A stretch of DNA of 64,000 bases from Adiantum capillus-veneris (Eukaryota; Streptophyta; Polypodiopsida; Polypodiales; Pteridaceae): the NCBI GenBank assembly GCA_014529385.2, contig CM043944.1:88314884-88378883 (forward strand), in the 5' to 3' direction. Of the stretch, positions 36,591-46,003 are shown in pieces. Numbering within the stretch: position 1 is the first letter of the stretch; the number at the start of each line of letters is the position of its first letter. The position numbers and the translations under genes are program-made. Below the pieces are notes generated by a model, which saw only the letters and a list, made by a program, of their open reading frames with translations, made no database searches and was not told the origin of the DNA.

Positions 36591-39500
36591 TGCATAAATC
36601 TGCTTGCTTGTGAAACCCCAAATTGAATGTCTGGACGAGTGTTGCCTGCCAAATATATCAAGCAACCAACCGCTGCTGCATAAGTATGTACATCAAAAGG
36701 TTCTCCAGCATCGTGCATGCTCAACTTTGATCCAGTTTCTACAGGTGTAGAGATTGGCTTACAATTTTGCATACCAAACTTGTCCAAAATTTTATGCAAA
36801 TATTTTGCCTGCAACATGTATATGCCATCTTCTGATTGCACAAACTGAATACCCAAGTAATAATGTAGCAAACCAAGATCAGACATCTCAAAGGATTTTC
36901 TCAAAGCATCTTTAAACGCTTCAATTTCATCTGCAGTATTGCCTGTAAGAAGCATATCATCCACATAAAGTGTTAGCATAATGAGAACTCCATCTCTCTT
37001 TTTGACATACAAAGTACTTTCTGTTGGACTATTTTGAAATCCCTGGCCAATCAAATAAGTATGTATCTTCTCATACCATGCTCTTGGAGCCTGTTTGAGA
37101 CCATACAAAGCTTTACGCAATCTACATACCTTTTGCTCTTGACCTTTTACAACAAAACCACTTGGTTGACTTACATAAACTTCTTCCTGCAAATCACCAT
37201 TCAAAAAAGCAGTTTTGATATCCAACTGATGCACTTTCCAACCATGATGAGCAGCAATTGCAACTAGTGATCTAACTGTGGATGCACGAGAAGTAGGAGC
37301 AAAGGTTTCATCATAATCTATGCCTTTCTGTTGCGCATAGCCTTTTGCCACAAGCCTTGCTTTGTACCTGTCAACAGTACCATCTTGTTTCCTTTTTACC
37401 TTAAAAACCCACTTTGTACCAATAGGCTTTTTACCTGTAGGCAAGTCCACTAGATCCCATGTATGATTCTTATGAATAGAATCAATTTCTTGCTGCATAG
37501 CATCTTTCCACTGAACACACTCTAAAGCTTGTTCAAATGAATCAGGCTCATCTGCATCACAAAGAGTACTAAAGCAAGCCAAATCTACTTGCTCTCTGCC
37601 AAAAGTAGTACCAGCACGTGTTTTCCGTGGCAACGGTGCATCCAACTTGCTATCCTGCAAAGTTTTCTGAACCCATTTAGGCAAGGTTCTTTCTTCCCTG
37701 AGAACTTTTTGCTCTTCACGCACAATTTCCTCTACATCATGAGGTGTCACATGCTGATCAAAAGATTGATCAAGATTATCAACCTGTTGTGATTCTTGAT
37801 TCTCCACAAAAGAAGGAAGCAAACCTTCAAATACATCATGTGTCTGCATATGAGGTACATCAAAAGCAACCATAGGTTGAGCAGTAGTTTCTGCAAAAAT
37901 TACATCGCGACTTTCAAAAATCTTGTTTGTAGCAGGATTGTAAAGTCTATAACCTTTACTTCCACTACTGTACCCCACAAATATACATTTGATTGCCTTA
38001 TCATCAAGCTTCCCACGTAACTGCTGAGGGATGTGAGCATAAGCAAGACAACCAAAAACACGAAGATAACTGACTGAAGGTTTTTTGTCATACCAAGCTT
38101 CATATGCAGTAATGGTCTTCAAGGCACGAGTAGGACACCTGTTCAAAACATGTGCTGCACAAGCAACTGCCTCCATCCATAGCTTATGAGGCAAACTCTT
38201 AGCCTTGAGCATACATCTAGCCGTCTCCATTAAAGACCTGTTCTTCCTTTCTGCAACACCATTCTGTTGTGGTGTGTATGGCATAGTGCATTGGTGTTTA
38301 ATGCCTTTCTTTCCCAAAAAATCCTTAAATGCACCTGACATGTATTCACCTCCTCGATCGGTACGAAGAGTCTGTACTTTGCAACCTGTTTCATTTTCAA
38401 CCATGGAGACATAATGTTGAAAAACTGCAAACACATCTGACTTTGCTTTGAGTGGATACACCCAACAAAACCTGGAAAAGTCATCAATGAAGGTCACAAA
38501 ATAAAGGCTGTTTCCTATAGATGGCGTCCTCATAGGACCACATACATCACTGTGTACAAGCTGCAACTTTCTTGTCGCTCTAACTGAACCATCCTGCGAA
38601 AATGCAAATCTGTGCATCTTTCCAAGAACGCAACCTTCACATACATGTCTTGGTGGCATCTCCAATAAAGACAAATCATGCACCATATTATGACGTTGTA
38701 AAGTCATCAAACTGCCATAACCAACATGCCCAAATCTAGCATGCCACAACTCAGCATCCTGCATGGCCTGAGTCTTTGTTTCTGCAATACATACCTGAAT
38801 CTGCTTTTCATAACGATCTAGCACAAATAGTCCATTTTCCAGCGTACCTGTAGTGATAAGAGAATAACCATTCTCTCGATCTCGTACAACACATCTGTCA
38901 TCCTCAAAAATGACCCGAAGACCATTTTTTGCAAGAGAGGATACAGACAACAAATTCTTCTTGATCCCTGGAACATATAAGACATCTGGCAAGCATAAAT
39001 CTGAACCATCTGAAATGGTAATCAAAATCTTACCAACGCCTTTGATTGGATAAGAAGCATTATTTGCACATGTCACCTTCTTTCCTGCTGGAGCTGCATC
39101 CAATGAACAAAACAAATCCTTCCTTGAAGTAATATGCCTGGATGCACCACTATCAAAGTACCAAATCATTTGTGTCTTGTCAACACTGTAAGCAGAAAAA
39201 TTTGAACATACTACAAAAGCATAAGAATCCTGCACAAAGTTTGCAGACTCTTCTTTAGCTGTAGAAGAATCACCAGAAGCTGAAACAACCAAACTTGACT
39301 CTTTCTTCTTTTCTTTAGCAATTCTCTTTTTACACTCACTAATGTAGTGACCAGGTTTCTTGCAGTAGTGACATTTACCTTTCTTCTTGGACTTGTCGGA
39401 ATCACCTTTAGACTTCTCTGAAGATTGTCCTGCACTAGACTTGGAGTGATGAGCACTCTCTTTACCCCTGTTTTTGTTCTGTACAACAAGAGCATGATCC

Positions 39501-40180
39501 ATACCATCCACCTGTAAAGACTTGTTCTTACGTGATTGATCCTCCTGCAATAGCAAAGCCACTAACTCTTCAAAATGAAGAGGGTCAGGATTAGCTCGCA
39601 AAGACAGAGTCAAAGAAGTCTGAAAAGTCAAATAAGATGGTGGTAGTGAATTGAGTGTTTTGGAAACCAAGTCCTTCTCTGGAATCACTTCATCAATGCT
39701 AAGCAATTGCTCTTTAAGATCCCTGATTTTTGTAAGATGCTCGACAATATCGTCACCTTCGTCCATCTGTATTTTTTCAAGTTGTTTCTTCAAAAACTCT
39801 ATTCTGGCAGCGTTTCTTCCTCCAAACATAGCTTGCAGAGTGTTCCAAGCATCCTCAGAAGTTCTGCAAGATCTGATATGTGGTGTGATTGTCCTCTTTA
39901 TGGTTAAGGCAATCACAGCCATAGCCTGTGCATCTTTAGTATCCCATCTCTTTTGCTCTGGAGTGACTTGTGAGGGTCCTGCACCAACAGCTGCACCACG
40001 ACCAGGCGTGGCAGGTGCAATGCTACCTGGACGAACTTCATCTCCAGATACATAATCCCACAATCCTTTACCAACCAAAACATTTTTGGCCATAAAAGAC
40101 CAAAGAGAATAGTTGGTACCATCCAATTTGTCTTCGGATGTAAACGCACCAAAAATCTCTTTCTCCGTAGATTGAGCCAT
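36566..40180 (-). CDS. Ty1/Copia Gag-Pol polyprotein, 3'-truncated, 1,204 aa
   Basis: The ATG at 40,180 (MAQSTEKEIFGAF) is chosen over an upstream GTG. Order: gag (about 1-265), zinc knuckle CHYCKKPGHYISEC (270-283), aspartic protease FDSGASRH (Asp about 343), integrase with HHCC zinc site (H480, H485, C514, C517) and catalytic Asp545, Asp608, Glu644, and reverse transcriptase with QLDIKTAFLNGDL (Asp987) and YVDD (1072-1075). No stop or frameshift interrupts it, so it is young or was recently active. It ends abnormally: after RFMHSPGRL the Copia sequence breaks at about 36,585-36,600 and runs into LINE ORF1, so RNase H and the 3' LTR are missing and transposition by this copy alone is impossible. 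It encodes a virus-like particle protein and the enzymes that copy and integrate element RNA. Confidence 0.95.
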   Translation of the reverse strand: MAQSTEKEIFGAFTSEDKLDGTNYSLWSFMAKNVLVGKGLWDYVSGDEVRPGSIAPATPGRGAAVGAGPSQVTPEQKRWDTKDAQAMAVIALTIKRTITPHIRSCRTSEDAWNTLQAMFGGRNAARIEFLKKQLEKIQMDEGDDIVEHLTKIRDLKEQLLSIDEVIPEKDLVSKTLNSLPPSYLTFQTSLTLSLRANPDPLHFEELVALLLQEDQSRKNKSLQVDGMDHALVVQNKNRGKESAHHSKSSAGQSSEKSKGDSDKSKKKGKCHYCKKPGHYISECKKRIAKEKKKESSLVVSASGDSSTAKEESANFVQDSYAFVVCSNFSAYSVDKTQMIWYFDSGASRHITSRKDLFCSLDAAPAGKKVTCANNASYPIKGVGKILITISDGSDLCLPDVLYVPGIKKNLLSVSSLAKNGLRVIFEDDRCVVRDRENGYSLITTGTLENGLFVLDRYEKQIQVCIAETKTQAMQDAELWHARFGHVGYGSLMTLQRHNMVHDLSLLEMPPRHVCEGCVLGKMHRFAFSQDGSVRATRKLQLVHSDVCGPMRTPSIGNSLYFVTFIDDFSRFCWVYPLKAKSDVFAVFQHYVSMVENETGCKVQTLRTDRGGEYMSGAFKDFLGKKGIKHQCTMPYTPQQNGVAERKNRSLMETARCMLKAKSLPHKLWMEAVACAAHVLNRCPTRALKTITAYEAWYDKKPSVSYLRVFGCLAYAHIPQQLRGKLDDKAIKCIFVGYSSGSKGYRLYNPATNKIFESRDVIFAETTAQPMVAFDVPHMQTHDVFEGLLPSFVENQESQQVDNLDQSFDQHVTPHDVEEIVREEQKVLREERTLPKWVQKTLQDSKLDAPLPRKTRAGTTFGREQVDLACFSTLCDADEPDSFEQALECVQWKDAMQQEIDSIHKNHTWDLVDLPTGKKPIGTKWVFKVKRKQDGTVDRYKARLVAKGYAQQKGIDYDETFAPTSRASTVRSLVAIAAHHGWKVHQLDIKTAFLNGDLQEEVYVSQPSGFVVKGQEQKVCRLRKALYGLKQAPRAWYEKIHTYLIGQGFQNSPTESTLYVKKRDGVLIMLTLYVDDMLLTGNTADEIEAFKDALRKSFEMSDLGLLHYYLGIQFVQSEDGIYMLQAKYLHKILDKFGMQNCKPISTPVETGSKLSMHDAGEPFDVHTYAAAVGCLIYLAGNTRPDIQFGVSQASRFMHSPGRLTS

Positions 40181-40566
40181 ACTGTAGATGCACACAAGAG
40201 AGCAAAAGAACCTCCAAGAGATTCACAAATCTCCTCTCCAATGCAAGCAAAACTCTACACAAAATCTCAGCACAAAGCTAAGACAAGCTGCTTCCCAAAA
40301 GAACTGTTTACCTGAAGAAAATCTGTCAAAAAGCACACTCTCTTGATCTAAACGCCTCCGAAAAGTAACTTCTGCTACGCTGCTCAGAACAAAATTCTGA
40401 GGGCTCGAACGGCTTCGAAAGGGGGGTAAAACCCCAGGTCACCTACTCAGAATACTCCCGGAACGTCGAGGATGCTCCCACGAACAAATTTTCCGAAAAC
40501 TGCCTGAAAACTGCGATTGCGCGCGCGGACGCGAAAACGCAAGTAGAGGCTCTGGAAATCACCTCG
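40181..40566 (-). other. Copia 5' leader
   Basis: About 385 bp between primer-binding site and Gag start on the minus strand, GC-richer near the PBS. No upstream ORF of note. Confidence 0.6.
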
Positions 40567-40579
40567 CTCTGATACCAAT
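40567..40579 (-). promoter_or_regulatory. Copia primer-binding site (initiator Met tRNA type)
   Basis: The minus strand reads TTGGTATCAGAGC right after the LTR end, the standard plant Copia sequence complementary to the 3' end of initiator tRNA-Met. Confidence 0.9.
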
Positions 40580-40857
40580 TGTTGAAGATGATGAAACAGG
40601 AAACAGAAGGAAGACAGCAACTCAGAGTAGGAAGAAGATGGAGAAGGAGAAGACACAGAGCTTGTGTACGAGATCTCTGTAGTCTCTCTCTCTGTATTGG
40701 AATAATAATAATAATAATGTTTACAAACTCAGAGCTACAAAGCTTATATGAAACCCTAAGAGATAAGGTGTCCTTTCACACCAGATGTCCAGGGGGAAAA
40801 ACCCAGTGGGAGAAAAGTGCCCCTGGTGAAGCGCGTATACACACTAACACTACTACA
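40580..40857 (-). mobile_element. Copia 5' LTR, about 278 bp
   Basis: The minus strand starts TGTAGTAGTG (40,857) and ends TCATCTTCAACA (40,580), that is TG...CA ends. It contains CCACTGGGTTTTTCC, a block common in plant Copia LTRs, and a (TTA)n run. The 5' end inserts into the gag reading frame of the Gypsy element next to it. No 3' LTR remains, so no target-site duplication can be compared. Confidence 0.8.
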
Positions 40858-40869
40858 TGTCTACATCTG

Positions 40870-42387
40870 TTGGAGGTTGAGATGCCTTTGCAAGAGAAGA
40901 TGCAACCCTTTCCTCATGTTGTCTTATCTTATCTTCAGCTTGGGTAAGCTTCTCAACTAGGGATTTCTAGTCTCGTTCCCTATGTGCTTTCATCTTAGAC
41001 TTTCTAGCTTTCCATTTGGTCTGTTTGCTCTTGGTTTGTTGATTAGGTGCCTCCATCTTTGGTTCAACCGTCTCTAGACTCGTGTCAGTTTCTATTTTCT
41101 CTGTCTCTGGCTTCTTATCAGCTTTCTTTTGAGCTTGTGCTATTGTAACTACCTGAACTGGTATGACGTTTTCATTTTCTTAGCTACTCGGTAGCTGCAC
41201 AATTCTTGAGACATTCGTTGTGATCTTTTTGACTTGGTTAGGGTTTTTTGGACAGTTGGGGATCAAGTGAATGACACCACAGTCAAGACAATAGGCATTC
41301 GCTTGAGTGATCTTTGTCTAAAGACATTGTTTGACCATGTGGTTGTGACGGCTTTTGTGACAATCTATCTCTGGTTGAGGAGCTTCTTCTTCCAATTCCT
41401 CTAGGCTGTAAACAGGCTTTGACCTTGCTAAGCCTCTATTAGCAATGAACTGCAATGTCCTTTCATCCATCTCGTAACTTTTTTCTTCAGGTCAAAATGC
41501 AAGACGTGGAGGTTGTACGGCCTCACCATTCCATGTGTTTAGTATCCAGTTTGGTTGTTATAATACATTGTAGCTGGTACTAGCTCTTGTTTTTTGGATG
41601 GTTCCATCATTTGCGTATATCTCATGTCTACAAGCATTCTAGCACCTGGCAGTGGAGTTTGTTGTCCTAAGACATGCTATGTCCTTGAAACTCCTAATGG
41701 TCCTGGCGCATTTCCCATAGAATATCTAGGTGGAGTAGGTGCTACTTGAATAGGTTGTACATACCTCTCCTTAGCATTTTCCATGTCGTAGTAACAGTCT
41801 TCTCTCATATGGTTTGTCCATTTTCTCTCAATCTCGCACCATAGAGGTTCTTGGAGGTTAGATTTGACTAAAGAAGCAAGTCTCTAAGATAATCCTTCTA
41901 TAAGCTTCATTTGCTCGCTAGATACCTCTGGCTTTATAGTGGGTTGGATTCTTGGTGAATCACTCCTTTGAGAAGATGTGTCACTCTCACTCTCAGTATC
42001 ATGTCTTCTCAAGGTTTTCCTTTGGTTTGGATAGAAGTAAGTTATAGGGGGTGGTGATGGTACACATGATCCTTGAGAAGGCTTGTTTGCCCTCTCTGTG
42101 ATCATTCCATCTCTCGTTATGGCTCTAGAAGGGAATCCAAGTGGCTCCTTCCTTGGAATTCTCATAGGAATCCTCATGTTTGGTGGAGATATATGTGGTC
42201 CTTCATTGACCAAATATCCACCTCTATAAAATTCATATTCTATGGTTGCATTTGTGTACAACCATGGTAGCAATGTAGCTAGGCTTGTGTCAAGATGTGG
42301 ATAGGTTGGCATTTCATCACTTCTAACTTGGTTTGTCATACCTCGATTCATATCTACCAAAGGATTGGTGGATTGTCTTTCCATCAT
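40870..42387 (-). pseudogene. Ty3/Gypsy gag, broken
   Basis: The minus-strand ATG at 42,387 (MMERQSTNPLVDM) leads an open frame to TAG at 41,884-41,886, with STNPLVDMNRGMTNQV and SPPNMRIPMRIPRKEP. Reading continues past the stop (LWCEIERKWTNHMREDCYYD) with more stops, then in a shifted frame a zinc-knuckle-like region, CHKSRHNHMVKQC and CLDCGVIHLIPNC, followed by a Lys/Glu-rich tail. The second knuckle has C-x2-C-x3-H-x4-C, one residue shorter than the canonical form. The last residues before the Copia LTR still read in frame (SSLAKASQPPTDVD). Confidence 0.65.
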
Positions 42388-45039
42388 GATGATCTTAGCT
42401 TTCTTAAAGTCAAATCCACTCTCTACTTTGATAGTCCTTAACAAGCACCTTGGCTTAATGCAAGTTATCCCTTTTTCCCTTGATGAGGTATCTCAAATTT
42501 CAGGAATTTATGACTCTTTTGGTCTCTAGAAACTAGTTCTGGGTACCCTAAAAATTTGGATTTAGGAAACCTCAGAAAACTCAGCTCTAAAATCAAGCTT
42601 TCTTCTATTTCCCACAAGCTTTCTTCCTAGCGATCCCTGACTCAATTTGGAGTTGTCTATCAAAAGTTAGAGCAGTTTTGGTGAATAGCACTTGAAATAG
42701 CACTCAGAACAGTTTCAGGATCATGGATTTCTTCCTGTATCTTGACCAAATGTGACCCAAATTTGTTGAAACTTGGTCATTAGGCTTCTTTTATAGTTCT
42801 TAACACTTCTAGAAGCTCACTGTGAGTTTTTAGAGACATCATATGCGTACGAAATCCATGTGCTCAAAATTTGACAAAATTTGGTATGTGAGCTCTCCTT
42901 GATACTCTACCCACTGGTATGCTCAGTTTATGAATTTGACCTTTATTTTGACACTTGAGACTTTATGCGCGTATAAAGCCTTTTGTGGTAGAATGAGGTG
43001 ACTTTTGTTCCATTGATTCCTTATCACTCAAGCAACTCTCAACAAGTTTCAAAATTCAGTTTAGACATTTTTTGAGCAAATTAAGACCAATACAAGCCTG
43101 AATCTGCAAATTTCTGTCTTTTGCTCTTTGCGAGCACAAATGAGCTCCAAATTCTATGAAATTTTGTCTAGGGGCTTCTTTTATCCTCTACGGCACTAGG
43201 GTATACTCAAATGTTTGTTTTGACCCAAATTTGGTCTATGAGACTTTATACGCGTATAAAGTCTTTTGCTCATATTTCACTTAGGTTTCTACCCAAGGTA
43301 CTCCTTGATGCATACAACAAGAATATGTGATCACAACAAATTTTGGGTGTCAAAATTGCTCAAAATCACCACTTTCTCACCTTTACAGTCTTGTATCTGC
43401 AAAGTCTCTGTACATGCAAAAGTATGTGTCCAAATGAGTTGATATTTTGCAAGCAAGCTTATCACATCAGTTACCAACCGCCTATGTGGTCAAAATTGAA
43501 ATTTGACTATCAAATCTGGCCTTTAGACTTCATACACGTATGAAGTCTATGTGCTCAGATTTTGACAAAATTTGCTATGTGAGCTTGTCTTGTGGTGCTT
43601 AACACCTTGGTATGCTCAGCTCTCAATTTTGGTCTCTAAAAAATGCCCTTTAGACTGCATACGCGTATGATGTCTAACTGGTCAAAATGAAGTGAATTTC
43701 ACTCCACAGGTTCCTCTCTATACTGGCAACTCATAGTAAGTTTCAGAATTGAATTTTGACACTTTTTGAGCAAGTTATGGCCAATACAAGCATTCACTTG
43801 CCTAGATGCGTTTATGGTCTTTGAAAGCTCAAAATTGATCCAAATTTGATGAAATTTAGCCCATATGCTTTCTAAATGCTGTAGATCACAAGGGTACACT
43901 TAGTTGTAACTTTTGACTCTCATATCTGGCCTTGAGACTTCATACGCGTATAAAGTCTTTTGCTCAGATTTTAGTTCTGTTTCTACCAGAGGTGCCCCTT
44001 AGTGTGTGAAACAAGAATATGTGCTCACATCAAATTTTTATGTCAAAAATGCACAAAATCATCACTTTTACAAGGAAATCCCCAGAAAGAGTAAAATCCC
44101 CCCAATTTTCAATCTATAAGCCCAAATGACATGAAATTTGGTGTATGTGCTCAACACAACAAGCAGAAGATGCGTATCATGTCAAAACTTCAAAATTCTT
44201 GCCAGATTCACCCTTGAGACTTCATACGCGGATGATGTCTACTGATGAATTTTTGGACAGAACTCATTCACAGGCATCCCCAAGTCTCTAGAAATAGCTT
44301 TCAAGGACTTCTACCGATTTCATGCAAAAATGTGCTCAAAATCTCAAGTTTGTCTTTTTCCCATTTCCAATACTCCGTCTTTTGTCTTTTGGGTGTCAAG
44401 AGTTGGTCAAAACTCTAGTCTCAATGTATACTTGAGATAAACCCCCCCTTCTAAACACACTGGTGCAGTCAAAATTTTCAAATTAGGTCTCCAGATGCCC
44501 CTCGCATATAAAGTCCAAGTTTACAGAATTGCAGTTTTTGTTCACAGAACCCTTGCACATGCCCTCTTACATGCTCTACATCAATCAGTCATGCAAAAAT
44601 GTCAAGAGAAAACTTTTTTTTTTGCATTTTTATCTCAAAGGCAGCCTTTTCAGTAATTTCAAATGCAAACAAGCACTTTAGCAAATAAATCAATGATGAA
44701 TATCCCTAGATCAGAATCAGATCACTTACCTAAAGCTACTTCTACAAATAATATGGGATTTTGCATCTATGAGTAGAAAAACGCTTCAATGCCACACATA
44801 GACTAGCAAACACTTTTATCACCTCACAAACCACTTGACCACCAACAACTACTCTAATCTACAAATCCTAACTAAATCTACCTAGTCGCAGACCCTCGGC
44901 AAGACACACGTTTCCTGGCTATCCACTTGATCTCGCAGTAACCTCTTCCACCTCCCCTTAAGAAAAATGCTTTCTTTAACCGAAACTAAAGCAAGCAACC
45001 ATCACAGGAGTGTTAGTAGGAATACCTACCTAAGTCCTT
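42388..45039 (-). repeat. Gypsy leader with a 692-bp tandem repeat and palindromic boxes
   Basis: A palindromic core ATACGCGTAT or a variant lies at 42,841, 42,965, 43,248, 43,532, 43,659, 43,942 and 44,224, with a decayed one near 44,505. Corresponding boxes are 691-694 bp apart (42,841/43,532/44,224; 42,965/43,659; 43,248/43,942), so a unit with three boxes is tandemly repeated about twice plus a partial copy. The box at 43,242-43,263 is a perfect 22-bp palindrome. Text between boxes also matches (for example ATGTGCTCA...TTTGACAAAATTTG and CAAGAATATGTG.TCACA). No protein is encoded. Confidence 0.8.
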
Positions 45040-45061
45040 GTATCCACGGCAACGGCGCCAA
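45040..45061 (-). promoter_or_regulatory. Gypsy primer-binding site (tRNA-Asp type)
   Basis: The minus strand reads TGGCGCCGTTGCCGTGGAT directly inside the LTR end, matching the complement of plant tRNA-Asp 3' ends (…CCGGCAACGGCGCCA) with one mismatch. Confidence 0.85.
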
Positions 45062-45981
45062 TGTTGCGGGAGCGACTCACCATAAAGTGCATGTAACACA
45101 ACCTAGATCAACATAATGTCAATCGAGGACACAGATGAAACGATAGGCACACCGAGGAAATCTCATTAGCTTGTCAGGTTGAGACCATCCTACACATACA
45201 ACACTCTGGAAGGCCAACTAAACCATAATCTAGAGTCTAACTGCTCTCAACTACACCACCTAGCTCACATACACACAAACGGAAGAAAAATCACTAAACT
45301 ATACCATAAACGTACGAAACTTAATGAACACCATACCCTCACTAGGATACACCTGTCCCTAAGCCTCTACACTCAAAACCCTAGCTCTAGACCCATATGC
45401 AGAAATCACGTATAAAGACAAAGCCAAAATCTTAAAGTGCCCGAAACTGAAATCTATGAGTACCTATGCGTAGCTTATGTTGCAGGCAAGAAAAAGACAT
45501 CATTTGATATACTTACATCCACAAACAGCTCGTAGATGTGCAAGAGCGTATGCTCCGTTCCACGAGGAATGCTTGGCATTGTCGCGTAGCTCTTGCCGAG
45601 GCTAGCACAATGGTGCAGTAAGATCTACATGTAATGAATGAGCAGGGAGTAGCGCCAGGATGAAGCTCACACTCTCTCTCTTCCTCTCTCACACACAGTC
45701 GGGACGGCAGCTTCAAACTGTTATGATAAAAGTTGTGTGTTTACAAAAATGACCTAGGTACCTTATATACTAAGGTCACCTTAGGTTAAACCTAAAATAG
45801 ATTTTTAGGGCCAAATGGATTTGTATTTACAATCTGGAAGTGCCATTGCACCCTGGCTTCTGCAGCTAGACTACCTACTTATTACAAATGATGTTTATGA
45901 CCATAATCCGCAGCATTCCATAACTCTCAAAGAATAAGGCTTTGTTGAGTTATGTCATGTTGTTGACCTAGCCATCAACAC
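45062..45981 (-). mobile_element. Gypsy 5' LTR, about 920 bp
   Basis: The minus strand begins TGTTGATGGC at 45,981 and ends CCGCAACA at 45,062, giving TGTTG...CAACA inverted ends. It contains a TATA element and a CT/GA-rich stretch near 45,670-45,700. The annotation of the outer end rests on the inverted repeat. Confidence 0.75.
45761..45769 (-). promoter_or_regulatory. TATA box in Gypsy LTR
   Basis: TATATAAGG on the minus strand, about 215 bp inside the LTR, upstream of the presumed R region. Confidence 0.5.
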
Positions 45982-46003
45982 TTATTTTCTATTTTCTTTT
46001 TGC

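Larger units (their letters stand above)
40858..45981 (-). mobile_element. Ty3/Gypsy element, 5' part only
   Basis: 5' LTR (45,981-45,062), tRNA-Asp-type primer site, a leader of about 2.6 kb, then gag, all on the minus strand, cut at 40,857/40,858 by the Copia insertion. Protease, RT and integrase of this element are not in the window. The tRNA-Asp-type site and long leader are reminiscent of Tat/Athila-type plant elements, but without pol the clade is uncertain. Confidence 0.75.
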
